DNA from: Aphanomyces cochlioides
Lineage: Eukaryota > Oomycota > Saprolegniomycetes > Saprolegniales > Verrucalvaceae
Reading direction: 5' to 3'
Assembly: GCA_019828595.1 (NCBI GenBank)
Contig: JAHQRK010000011.1
Location: 1,612,001 to 1,676,000 of the forward strand
Length of the DNA stretch: 64,000 nucleotides
This document shows positions 43,754 through 54,871 of this stretch, in pieces. Below the pieces are notes generated by a model. That model did no database searches. It had not been told where the DNA came from and was given only the letters and a program-made list of their open reading frames with translations. A program made the position numbers and the translations under genes. Each line of letters begins with the position of its first letter. The first letter of the stretch is position 1.

Positions 43754-45677
43754 CGATTCATAATATCGTCAAGTGCACAAATACATTTAGAAGGAAGCAT
43801 CAGACTCTGTTGACTACATGGTTTTGCGAGCCGACTAAAGCTCTTTCAGAGTAGCTGATTAAGTATATCATTTGCTTCACGACACCACACAATGGGCTCA
43901 AATTTTCACTCTGCCTACTTCTCGTCCAATTCCGAAATGATTGCTGACTTCAAACAGTCGAGCTCTGGTCTCCACTCCCCAAAATCGCAATCTAATTGGC
44001 TAATTCAACATCAATAAGATCTATATTTAGCCAATCGTAACACTTTCTGCCGAAAGGTCACTGAATTGAAACTGTGATCTTGCACATCTCTATGGATCAT
44101 GCAATGAATAACGAAAGCATTGATCTTGATACGCCTACTTGTTAGTACTCACGTAAATTCAGCCTCGGCGTGCTCACTTCGTGATTGTACGAGACTTTAA
44201 AGAGCCCGATCGACATAGTTATCGCTCTGTACTGTCCATGCCTCGCCTTGCGAGGTCGACGACGCCTTGACAATTCAAATTGAGTCGAAGATGAAGGGGG
44301 AAAATTAAGTTCCAGTCTACTCTCAACCTGACTCCAGGATTTGAAGAATTACTAGTCTCATAACGAAAACGTCATTCAGCAATCATCTATCATTGTCGAG
44401 CACAGACCATACAAGCGGCAGTCACTGCGTGTTGCGTCTGGGTAGCGTTCGATTGCACGTCATTATGATGGAAGTCATCTCAACGGAGAAGGGATAAAAT
44501 GTCTGGAAAGGATATCATGAAAATACCGATCCCAACACCAGCATTGGTATCATATATCGGCGAGAAGGAGCTACCGATACTTTGACCAGTGATAAGGAGT
44601 GCCAGCGACGCCGCTTGGACTTACTGGAGCTTTATAAATACTACGTTGTAGTTCTTTACGTACACTTGACATATTTACTTTACGTATTGTGAGAACAGCA
44701 CCAAACGAAGTTCAGATGTCAATCACTTGTGATGGGAATGCATAAGACACCAGTGCTACATTTTATACGTAGATCTGATTGGATAAATGTAGCTAATTTT
44801 TCTAAGTTAATCATTCAAGTGTCTTCTTCTAGCTTAAACAAACACGCTTTTTTCGAGCTTGTTTGGCTCTTCAGCTTGGTCAACACTACAATGCTAGCCA
44901 TATTTATGACGTGTCCAAGGCATTTTACTTTTACTTCAGATTGAAATCATCAATTTATTTTGATGGTTACTATGCATTATCTAGACAGAATTGTCGGCTC
45001 ACTGCTCACTCTGCGACTCCTTAGCAGACAGCAGCCCGACCATGTTCCCATGCATGCTCCAAGCCGAAGGAAGCTTGCGTCATGAACCACCGTTTTGGTG
45101 TCCCAAAACGGTGGTTCAAGATTCTAACTTAGCTCAGTGGATGTGAGAACAAGACCAAGCAATTCATAGCCTTGGAATAGATTTTTGTATGTGACACATA
45201 CCCTTATTCAAACTCACAGGCAGGCCTTAGTGCGATAAATATCGCACCATGGTCTACAAGAATTCCTTTGTCATTTGGATCAAAAGGCAAAAGGTGAAAT
45301 GTCAGATACTAAACTGTTCACTTATGTATATAGCATTATTGATGAAAGCAGTTATTTCAACTAGGTCAATCATATTCACGATCACTCTTCTTGTGGATTC
45401 GTTGCCCAAGCCGCCACAAATGACAAAATGACAATAGCGTTGTGCTTTGACAATGTTTAGTTGCTAAGGATTGGTCAGTTTTTGTCCAATGATTGTCATA
45501 TCTCTAGCGTAACTCAAGGAGCTTACAGATTCGCGTCACATTTCATTGATGTGCAAGCATAATTTAATCAAGTCATGCACAGGAAAATAAAAAATATTAA
45601 TGGGAAATTGTAAGCTGTCCGTCTTACGCTGCCTCTGAAAAAACCATACTAAAGTTACAGAAGTTGTTGAATCTCAA
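43754..45677. other. 1.9-kb gene-poor stretch with one perfect hairpin
   Basis: No supported ORF or RNA gene. At 45083-45118 is a perfect hairpin: 16-bp arms TGAACCACCGTTTTGG and complement around a 4-nt loop. The rest is AT-rich without repeats that I recognise. Confidence 0.4.
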
Positions 45678-47743
45678 ATGAAAAGGCAGAAAGGAAATTT
45701 CGGCGCCAAGTCCATGGCCGCAAAAAGGTTCGTTTTACTCACTCTTCTGGTCAGCTCATGAGATGTAGCTCGAAAGTAAGGATGTGGAAGAACGCATACT
45801 TGCATTTCGCCGACAAGAAGCGAGTGGATCTCACCCAAGAGAATCCAACGTGGCCGAATGGAGCGATCTCGAAAGAGCTTGGGCGATTGTGGAAGGGACT
45901 GTCACTAGATGAACGCAACGTATGGGTGAATCTTGCTGCTTATGACCGTGCTCGATATTTGGCCGAGAACCAAATTGAAACTATTCAGCAATCCCTTTCA
46001 GCGTCTGACACGACTATCGAGGCGACATATTCAGAATTGTCCAGCCAGTCTCAAGATTCAACTTCTCTGATGGAGGATTCACTGGAGCAAAATTCTTTCA
46101 CAACTCTAGACTCCTCCTCCTCATCCCCTGTATCTGCAAAGCGGAAGCGCCCCATATCGAACGATGCCCACACAGCATTTTTCTTCTTTCGCCGGGCCAA
46201 GAAGGAACGCGTAGTTGCGGCTAACCCAACTCTACTTCCAGCCCAGATAAACAAGGAGATAGGACGCATGTGGCAAAAGCTGAAGGATGATGAAAAGAAG
46301 CCATGGATTGAAATGGCGATTGCGATGAAACTGGACAACACACGAGTCAAACCCAAAGATCCGCTGGCGCCAAAAGCTCCAAAGTCAGCTTTCTACTTTT
46401 TCGTCGAGTCACGTCGAGGGCGTCCTGATACAGACTACAACACATTACAGAAGGAAGCATCTCAAGAATGGCGTCAAATGGGCACAGAAGATAGAGTTCC
46501 ATGGCTGAAATTGGCAACTGACGATCGTGATCGGTACTTAAAGGACTGTGGCAAACATGTTTTATGGACATATAGGTACGAAATCGAAATGAAGCAGTAT
46601 CAGCCACCGACGTACACTGCCACAACATGCGATTTCTTAGCTCAAGAGAAGACCCAGACTGCTTACATTTATTTCTTTCGAGAAAGGCGGAAGCAGCTGA
46701 CAGAACTTAGCTTTGTTGAGCTCACTCAGCGAATTAGTCGAGAGTGGAAACAAATGAGCAGCTTAGAGAAGCGTCCGTGGATTCAAATTGCCAGGGATGT
46801 GCGCTTTCAAAGTGAATGCCAGCAGCAACCACCAAAGAAAGCCACGGCTCAGGTAAAATTATGTGGCCAAGACTGAGCAGCTCATGACAATACTAAAGCA
46901 GTCAAAGAAGACCCCGCCAAACCTTAGAGCACCAAAGACTGCTTTTGTTTACTTTCAAATCGACAAACGACGTGAGATGAACGAGATGCCCTACAAAGCC
47001 TTCGTCAAGAATATTGCGTCGATATGGAAAAACATGCCTATGGAAGAAAAAGCTCCGTGGCTCGAAATAGCCAAACAAGACCAAGAGCGATATGCTCGAG
47101 AAGCCGCAGCCCAAAATCAAAAAGCATCTAAGACTGCAATATCCGACATGCCTGTCAGCCAGGGCTCAAACGAGGTACATGTTGCTCTTGTGACGCCACA
47201 AATGAAATGTGAACAGAAAACTCTGAGAAACGGTGGCCGTGAAGCCCATGAGAAGCAACCTGTCAAGACCCCTTTTATCTTGTCTAGAAATGGATTTGCT
47301 TGTTTTCTGTTGGCGAAAAAGCACGATGTGCTGGCTAGATCGCCTCATTTAACGCACAACGAATTACTCCACGAGGTGGACTTCTCTAAAATATACCCAT
47401 CGACTCATGACTATTAGGTGAGCAAGCTGTGGCGAGCGCTCAGCCCGACAGAACAGCAGGTACATGATGTGGATACTCTGGGAGTTTATCATTTTGATAG
47501 CCATGGAAAGACCTCATGACTCCCAACGCAACAAAAAAGAGCCAAGGAAACAGTCTACTCGAAGATTCGCAGTTGGAGCTCATGGATGGACTTTGGGACG
47601 ACGACCAGACGCACGACGACGATGTTGTGACGCAGCATATTTTCTACGAAGAGGATTTGGCCCACACACATCACTTATCGTTGCCCATGATGGAAGACAT
47701 CGAAGCTGTCAGGCCAGCACATGAAGACGATGATATGCTTTAA
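45678..47743 (+). CDS. Protein with six HMG boxes
   Basis: Five exons (45678-45727, 45769-46852, 46899-47375, 47418-47459, 47501-47743) total 1896 bp and encode 631 residues. Six HMG-box-like segments can be read: KNAYLHFADKKR...RLWKGLS; TAFFFFRRAKKER...RMWQKLK; KSAFYFFVESRRG...EWRQMG; QTAYIYFFRERRK...REWKQMS; KTAFVYFQIDKRR...IWKNMP; and NGFACFLLAKKHD split by an intron from KLWRALSPTEQQPW. A Ser-rich linker with a nuclear-type KRKRP separates boxes 1 and 2, and the C-terminus is acidic (ending HEDDDML). HMG boxes bend DNA. A multi-box array with an acidic tail recalls UBF, the rRNA transcription factor, but orthology is not shown. Confidence 0.85.
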
Positions 47744-47762
47744 ACAAGAGTCATTTACACAT

Positions 47763-48650
47763 CTATGACGTCAACGCGTCAAGAACAACTTGAATATCGC
47801 CTTTGGAAGTTTCCAACAAAGCGACAACGATCGTCGGGTCGGCATCAGGTACAATTTCATGAATGATTTCAAGCTCAGCAGCCCATTTTGTCGTCTCGTT
47901 GGCAGTCCTTTGAGCTGGTTCTGCTTGTTCCGATGGCGAAATCGTTGGTTCAGTCTGGACGGCAGGAGGGGTTGGTGCCGGCACTGCAGTAGGTGGAGCA
48001 GGTGATGGCCCTGGCGCTGGAGCAGTGATCGGCTTAGCAATGTGGAGCTTTTGAATGTTTTCCACCAGCTCTTGCGTGTACATGGATACTCCTGCTGCAG
48101 CCACTTTGATATTTTCAGCAGCTTGCTTGAGCGTGTGCTCCAACTCAACGTCGTGCCAGCTTTTCTTGGCTTGGTCAAGCACAACTTTCGAGCCGTCGAC
48201 TGTCTTTTGAAGTCTTTCCTGAAGTGTGTGGCCCAAGCTAGCACTTGTTTGGTGGATCGTGTCCGTCAACGTTGCGCCAGTCTGGGCTTCGCTACGTTGT
48301 TCGCTTGGTTTGGGATTGTGGATAGAATCCAGCGCTTGACGTACGGTGGCTGATACTTGATCAAAGATGGAAGTTTGCTTGGAGATCAAGGCGGCAAAGA
48401 AGCGAAGGGTCTTCGCAGACGATGACTCGTTCATGGTCAAGAGAATGCAGCAAGCTGTGTCGAAGTCTTCAGTCGTGACAACGTTGACAACGTTCGAATC
48501 CATGTCCTTGTACTGAACCACATAAGTTCCAGGAAGCAGACCAAACGTGTTCTCAAATACTGCATGCAAGCTTGGGAGTCCAAACGACGTCAAGTCGACG
48601 CCGATGCGGTGGATTTCCCCTCGGAAGCCAATCTTGAGCGCCGTCTGCAT
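47763..48650 (-). CDS. PB1-domain protein 1, with UBA/CUE-like end
   Basis: A single-exon ORF of 295 residues. Residues 1-85 are a PB1-type domain: KIGFRGEIHRIGVDL (basic start) and TYVVQYKDMDSNVVNVVTTE (acidic OPCA-like loop). The middle is helical, with IHQTSASLGHTLQERLQK and a proline-rich hinge. The last 40 residues (EIIHEIVPDADPTIVVALLE) form a three-helix UBA/CUE-like segment. PB1 plus UBA is the layout of the autophagy receptors NBR1 and p62, which oligomerise and bind ubiquitin. No ZZ finger, FW domain or clear LIR motif was found, so that role is only a suggestion. It shares its 83-bp upstream region with the divergent phosphatase gene. Confidence 0.75.
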   Translation of the reverse strand: MQTALKIGFRGEIHRIGVDLTSFGLPSLHAVFENTFGLLPGTYVVQYKDMDSNVVNVVTTEDFDTACCILLTMNESSSAKTLRFFAALISKQTSIFDQVSATVRQALDSIHNPKPSEQRSEAQTGATLTDTIHQTSASLGHTLQERLQKTVDGSKVVLDQAKKSWHDVELEHTLKQAAENIKVAAAGVSMYTQELVENIQKLHIAKPITAPAPGPSPAPPTAVPAPTPPAVQTEPTISPSEQAEPAQRTANETTKWAAELEIIHEIVPDADPTIVVALLETSKGDIQVVLDALTS

Positions 48651-48675
48651 GGTGCGCTTGCTATTCTTGTAACAA

Positions 48676-48698
48676 ATTGGACTGGATTATTGTCCAAT
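48676..48698. promoter_or_regulatory. Palindromic CCAAT pair in a bidirectional promoter
   Basis: ATTGGAC at 48676 and GTCCAAT at 48692 are inverted copies within the 83 bp that separate the start codons of the PB1 protein 1 gene (48650) and the phosphatase gene (48734). An inverted CCAAT pair midway between divergent genes would suit shared control by a CCAAT-binding factor. This is inferred from sequence only. Confidence 0.35.
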
Positions 48699-48733
48699 CC
48701 AAGCGAGAGGTGAGATTTCGAGGTGCCACCACC

Positions 48734-49385
<652 letters not shown>

Positions 49386-49593
49386 TCAACCTATGCCATT
49401 TTTCCATCCCATCGTCATCAAACTCCATTCTTGCTTTCATTTCCCAAGAATGTGTCCTTGCTCTCAACAAAACGACCCCACACACAATAAAAAATGATGG
49501 CGTTACAGCTGTACTCTCAAGTAATGCTCCAAACCACACTGGTGAAATGCGCGCTGCTGTTGCTGCTCGTCTGCTGCTCAAGGCTCCATCAAA

Positions 49594-50496
49594 CTACTCA
49601 TTGAGCACTTCGTACGAATCATCGCTTCTTGCACCTTCGATGGACGTACTCTCGTCTTCTAGACTTGTCTTCGTCTCGCTTCCGACAGCTTCCCATTCAT
49701 GCTCACTTGCATTTGCCGCCTCATGGACACTTTCTTCATCAACTTCGTCTTGGTCTTGAGTTGCCTGTAGTACCATGGTTTGGAGAGATTTCAAAGTGTT
49801 CATCATTTCTTGCATGTCATGGAGCTTGGCTGTGGAACTGCCATGAACGGCAGCTTCTCTCTTGACAAAGAAGCGATATGGCGCCTTGGCCACGTTGTCG
49901 AAGTACCATGTCGCTTCGTCAAAGTCAGCTTGAGTCTTGACGACAACGTGATCCTTGTCGTTGTCTTCATACAGGACGACGTACGAGCCACGAACTAATG
50001 CGCTAAACTTGGTTTCGAACAGCCCATGAAGCTCTTCCAGGGTAAATAGAGCTTCAGAATTCACACGCACTCGATAAAATTGACCATCGCAGCCCACTTT
50101 GATCACACGGGACGCCTCCTCTCGACTTGACTTCGTCTCGACCACCGTTGCCTCGTGAGGTAAATGCACCATGGTTGCCGTGGGCAGCTCCATAAGCACA
50201 TCACGCGGCGGGAGTATGATGTCAGGGTTTGTTCTCTCCAAGTGAGCCATCACGTCTTCCAACATTGCATACTCGAAGGCAATACGATCGCCTTCTTGGC
50301 TCTTTAGTTGAGCTATCTTGGTCTCGATTGTGGCCATGTAGTTTTCCTAGTCGCCGATGCAATTCAAAAAATTGTTCATCTAGCAGCTTACCATGCTGGT
50401 CGATCGTGACCACAGGAGGTCTTCGTACTTCTTAGCGCACCACCACATGCGTTCGTGATTGCTCGAGACGCGAGTGAGTTGGTTAAACCTATCCAT
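49594..50496 (-). CDS. PB1-domain protein 3, without UBA end
   Basis: Exon 1 runs from ATG 50496 (MDRFNQLTRVSSNHERMWW) to 50392. The intron 50347-50391 has GTAAG and CTAG ends, and exon 2 ends at TAG 49594, for 285 residues. Exon 1 and the start of exon 2 form a coiled-coil-like helix (YMATIETKIAQLKSQEGDR). A PB1-like domain follows near residues 117-205: VIKVGCDGQFYRVRVNS, LFETKFSALVRGSYVVLYED and DHVVVKTQADFDEATWY. The C-terminus is acidic and Ser-rich, with no UBA-like end. The PB1 part resembles those of the genes at 47763-48650 and 51454-52623, so this is a diverged third paralog. It converges with the phosphatase gene. Confidence 0.65.
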
Positions 50497-50524
50497 GAGT
50501 CAAATTTGGTCTCCTTGTTTGTCC

Positions 50525-50887
50525 CTACAACTCGCAGGTGAACTTGTTGCGTGTCTCGGTAGTCAGTTCGCGTCGCCATTCCGTTTTGTAGGACGATAAA
50601 GCACCGCGTTTGAATTCATTGCATTGAGGACATGAGACCACCGCGGATGTGATTTGCGTTGCGCACTTTGAGCACTTCCACGTGCTGCTGGGGTTAATTT
50701 CTCTCGTGTTGGATTCGGTTGAGATCGTGGCGGTTTGGTGTGATTTGGTCGATCTTTCCGGCGCAGACGCGGTGTTGATAAAAGGAGGACGGGAATACGT
50801 ACTTCTTTGCTTATCTTCAGACGCCATGCCGTTTCCTTTGGTCTTGTCTTGGCGAGGAGGCCAGAACATGTTGCTGGGTTGCGTCAT
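50525..50887 (-). CDS. Small zinc-ribbon protein, unidentified
   Basis: The likely start is ATG 50887 (MTQPSNMFWPPRQDK); the frame opens further upstream only at a non-ATG codon. It makes about 120 residues and stops at 50525. After a polar N-terminus there is one zinc-ribbon/RanBP2-type finger, WKCSKCATQITSAVVSCPQC, whose four Cys have the spacing C-x2-C-x10-C-x2-C. The tail is basic (KTEWRRELTTETRNKF). Such fingers bind RNA, ubiquitin or small GTPases. No more precise role can be given. Confidence 0.45.
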   Translation of the reverse strand: MTQPSNMFWPPRQDKTKGNGMASEDKQRSTYSRPPFINTASAPERSTKSHQTATISTESNTREINPSSTWKCSKCATQITSAVVSCPQCNEFKRGALSSYKTEWRRELTTETRNKFTCEL

Positions 50888-51453
50888 CGTCGCTTCGTCC
50901 GATAAACGAGAAAAGTTGCGGTGAGCCCAAAAACGATCCAATCCAAAGACGTTTGATGTGGACAAGCAGAGCGACGGGACAAAAGACAGTCCGGGACTTG
51001 TCAATGCATAGAAGAAGACGCTTGAAGTGTGTCAGCTCTCTCAACTATCACTTCGTCGCAAATCAAGAAGAGGAGCCGATCGACAAGTTAATTTCCTCAT
51101 TGCTCTCAGTAAAGCAAAGCCCTCGAGACATCATTAGAGGGAGCAATCTTCAGTGAGAAAGCTGCCCGTGGTAGAGCTAGAGAGCTCAAACCAAGGGTGA
51201 CACATTACTTGGTCTCGAGGGCAGTATGGCCTCAACCATTCTCGTCTGCACTGGCTATGCCAGCGAGAGACGTGCAAGTCTCCAGATTGAGATCTGTAAG
51301 CCACCGAAGCGCCCTCATGGGAGGACCTCCACGTCCACAAGAGGTTTATATCTACGGCATGAGGGCTAAGAAGACGCATGTGAATGACATGACACGGCAC
51401 GAATAGAAAGAACTAAGTACATAAATTTATATAGATCAAATTGAAAGGTGGAT
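50888..51453. other. Intergenic, no gene recognised
   Basis: Short shadow frames only. It includes the 3' flank of PB1 gene 2, on the minus strand, and the promoter side of the zinc-ribbon gene. Confidence 0.3.
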
Positions 51454-52623
51454 TTACAAGTCGACCAATTGGTTCAAGACGACATGGACGTCGCCCTTGG
51501 CAGCTTCCAACAAGTCAATGACGGCGGCCGTGTTGGCGTCTGGGAAAACCTCGCGGACCAAGGCCAATTGGGCAGCCCACTTCGATTCTTCAGGAGAAGG
51601 AGCAGCAGAGGTTTCGTCTTGGACTTCTTCCCATTCAGCTTCAGCAGGGGTTTCAGCAGCAACTTGTTCGACGACCACTTGAACGGTGGGTTCAGCAGGC
51701 GCGGCTTCGACAACTTCGTCGACAGGAGCAGCAACGGGGACAGCGACTGGGGCTTCGACGACGACAGCGTCAGTGGCAGTGTGTTGCTTCAACTTGTTCA
51801 ATTCGTTGACAAGGTTTTGAGCATAGGCAGCAGCCACATCAGCAGCCGACTTGACACCATCCGAGGCGTCCTTCATCAAGCGGTCAATTTCAATCTCGTT
51901 GAGGGCTTGCTTGATCTTGTCAAATTCGATGTCGTTCAAACTCTTCTTGGCGGCTTCAAACGCAGCCTTTGACTCTTCAACAGTCTTGTTGGCAATTGGA
52001 GCCAAAGCAGCACCAGCTTCAGCCAATTTTTCATTCACAACGGTGCTGGTTTGAGCGAACTTTTCCGACAAGACATCGCCGGTCTTGGAGAATTGTTCAT
52101 TCAACACGGCACCAGTGGAGGCCATGGCTTCTTGAGCCTTGACCGACCAGACACCGGCGTTTACTTGGGCTTGCGAGGCCCATTCACCAGCGTTTTCTTG
52201 GGCCTTGGTGGCAAACGCACGAGCATTTTCTTGGGCCTTGGCCGCCCACTGTTCGCGCTTGACTTTTTCCATCGCTTCATTCAAGGATTGCACCAATTGC
52301 TCGATCACCTTCAAGATGGGTTCAGCGACATTCTGCTGAAACACTACTTGAGTGGTGGGCACGGCAATGAAGCGCAAGCTCTTGGCCGAGTCGGTCGCAG
52401 CAGTAAATAAACGGCATGCTTCGTCGTATTCTTCAGCCGACTTGACATTCACGACATCTCCTTCTCCGTCCTTGTACTGCACGACAAACGAGTCGCGGGT
52501 CAAGTGGAACGTCGCTTCAAAAAGGGCTTGCAAGTCTTCAAACTTGAACGCAGTCAAATCGACGCGAATGCGGTGGATTTCGCCCTTGTAGCCGATCTTG
52601 ATGGCAGTCATATTCTGTTCCAT
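51454..52623 (-). CDS. PB1-domain protein 2, with KAQENA repeats and UBA/CUE-like end
   Basis: A single-exon ORF of 389 residues. The PB1 domain at residues 5-90 has KIGYKGEIHRIRVDL and SFVVQYKDGEGDVVNVKSAE, near-identical in places to PB1 protein 1. Residues about 120-165 hold three to four repeats of the type WAAKAQENARAFATKAQENA. Amphipathic helices follow (VLNEQFSKTGDVLSEKFAQT, LNDIEFDKIKQALNEIEIDR), then an acidic Pro/Ala/Val linker containing EWEEVQDE, and the UBA/CUE-like end ALVREVFPDANTAAVIDLLE. The strong EWEEV motif resembles an LC3-interacting (LIR) core (W-x-x-V with acidic residues before it), a suggestion only. It is a paralog of the gene at 47763-48650. Confidence 0.75.
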   Translation of the reverse strand: MEQNMTAIKIGYKGEIHRIRVDLTAFKFEDLQALFEATFHLTRDSFVVQYKDGEGDVVNVKSAEEYDEACRLFTAATDSAKSLRFIAVPTTQVVFQQNVAEPILKVIEQLVQSLNEAMEKVKREQWAAKAQENARAFATKAQENAGEWASQAQVNAGVWSVKAQEAMASTGAVLNEQFSKTGDVLSEKFAQTSTVVNEKLAEAGAALAPIANKTVEESKAAFEAAKKSLNDIEFDKIKQALNEIEIDRLMKDASDGVKSAADVAAAYAQNLVNELNKLKQHTATDAVVVEAPVAVPVAAPVDEVVEAAPAEPTVQVVVEQVAAETPAEAEWEEVQDETSAAPSPEESKWAAQLALVREVFPDANTAAVIDLLEAAKGDVHVVLNQLVDL

Positions 52624-53466
52624 GTTGTAGTCTTGGCCAAATTTCTAAATGACTCTTGGGATGGAAGCAGTTGTGAAGATATACAAACTTCAAGTCATTT
52701 CGGAATAAAAGAAGAAATTATATTTCTTCGAACTGGCCGTTGCAACTTCCAACTCCCTCATTTTAAGGACATTCTGTCCAGTTAATTAAATAAAATCCTC
52801 GACATATTGTCTCGAATACTAGAATTCTTGAAGTACTAAAGCGAGGGAATTAGTTGACGTGTCTGGATTGGTCCGTCCTCGCCGAATTTAATTTTAACTT
52901 GGCCAATGACAACTCGATTTCGACCAACGAGATCAAAAATAACTTGATTAAAGTATACTGGTCGAAAAAGACATGTAATTTCATCGAGTTTTTTTCGCAG
53001 GGTCGGCGTTTTGTGCACTGTCGCTCTTTGTCACACGCTTGAGAACTTGACCACCACATGGCACCGACGACGACTCTCCAAGCTCCCTGTGAGTCATTTG
53101 TAACAATGCTCAACGTGTCCAGCGTTTCAATCTACGAGGGCCACGCGATGGCTCAAGTTTAAGATCTTGAGTTTAAAATATTCTCGCACATTGGACTTTC
53201 TGTTGGTTGCAGGGTTTACACAGTAGGAACAGTTTTCCCTGGAAATCCATGGAAATTCCACTTGAATAAGAGGAAGATGGACGAAGAGCTACCCCTTGAA
53301 AGCGCGAAGTGACTTTAGGATCTTGTTTGATGGTGGAAGGAGCTGATCCACAATGGAAAGTGATGCCGATCGGTTTCAGACTTGGCCGACATCATGGATT
53401 GGTCGGTGACTTTTCGTCAAAGTGCTGGTGTCGGTTATGTTGTAAAAGCCGACGACAAAATTGAAA
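52624..53466. other. Intergenic spacer, divergent promoters
   Basis: No supported gene. It lies between PB1 gene 2 (minus) and the JmjC gene (plus), so it should contain both promoters. A stretch near 52854-53040 is open on the plus strand but has no family match. Confidence 0.35.
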
Positions 53467-54780
53467 ATGACTCAAGATAATAAGTCCATCAGTGCCATAA
53501 GCGTCGCCGTCATTGCTATCCTGCTGACAGCGTTCTCGTCATTGTTGTTCGCACCGCAGAGAGGTCTTCCAATCAAACAGTGGCACGACAATCTTCTCGC
53601 TGAGCTCCACGACACTCGCATGCCACTGTTAATTCAAGATTCCCCGACAGAGATGTGGAACACGTCGCATTGGACTTTACACCATGTCGTATCAAAGTTT
53701 GCAACGTGGCCGCTTTCAATCCACGAGGCATCGCCCCCTGTGTTTAAGCATTATGACCCGAATTTGGAGCTGGCCACGAAATTTCCCCCACCTTTCAACA
53801 CATCCAAGGCGAGCAATAAGCATCAAGTCATGGCTCTTCTCAAGTCTGGCAATGCCTCCGTCGGATATTACATCAACGACGAACTGAAACGAATCGCCCC
53901 AGACCTTGGACGTGATATCCACCCGATCAAACCATTCGTCACGCATTCAGCTGCTGGAAGTACATTCGTCAAGCTTTGGGTTGGAGGCCCCCGCGTGGTA
54001 GCCAACCTCCACTACGACGCAACGCACAATATCTTCCATCAAGTCCACGGTGAAAAACGATTTATCCTGTTTCCCCCATCGTCGTTTCAACATTTGTACG
54101 TTTACTCGCGTCTTCATCCAAGCCACCGTCAGTCGCAACTTGATCTGACTCAACCATCATCCATCCTTGCATCGTTTCCTCTCTATCAAAATGCTGCTGC
54201 GTGTACGTGAACGCCTTAGACGATTTCTCGATGACTAGTCCTTTTAGATCGCATTGACGTCACATTGAAACCTGGAGACACGATTTACTTACCGCCATTT
54301 TGGTTCCACTGCGTCATCACAGACGCCCCGTCTGTCTCTATCAATGTTTGGAGCAACAGCCCTGAGCTCCAAATCTTCCATCGAGTTCTTCAAAATCCAG
54401 TGCCATACCTTACCGATTTTGAAGCTCGTGGATGGGTTTACGACCTTCCCACGCATTTGTTTGGCCTCCAACTCTTCGTCACAAAGCTCTTGGCACGAAG
54501 TGTACCGCAATCAAAGCAATTTGTCGATGCGTATGTGGACTCTCAACGACGTGCTGGAATACCAATCGAGCCCTTTGAATGTGGACAAGCATCTTCGAAA
54601 GCTATTGATGAGAAAATGGACCAAGCTATGAAGATTGTGGTGCAGTCGCTCGTAAAAGACTCATTCGGCCAGATGAAGGCGTCTTCTGCTGCAATTATGG
54701 TCATGAGCTTCATTGAAGCACTCTTGGCGCAGTACATTGATCCTCTCTACGTTCCAAGCTTTCTCAATTCATGCATCTAA
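53467..54780 (+). CDS. JmjC/cupin_8-type 2-oxoglutarate oxygenase with N-terminal membrane anchor
   Basis: Exons 53467-54202 and 54248-54780 encode 422 residues. The ATG at 53467 is preferred to the TTG two codons upstream. Residues about 13-32 (AISVAVIAILLTAFSSLLFA) are a single membrane segment or signal anchor. The cupin core has NLHYDATHNIFHQVHGEKRF (iron ligands His and Asp of HxD, and the KR-type co-substrate region) and, after the intron, LKPGDTIYLPPFWFHCVITD (distal His). The C-terminal 170 residues are helical. JmjC-only/cupin_8 enzymes hydroxylate protein or RNA side chains. The membrane anchor would place this one at the ER or another endomembrane. The substrate is unknown. Confidence 0.8.
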
Positions 54781-54871
54781 TTGATTTTGTCTTTCTTCTC
54801 GAAAACTTCGACGATCGACGGGATGAGACTACCAAGAATGATCAAAAGATTTAACGATAGCAGCAAACTCG

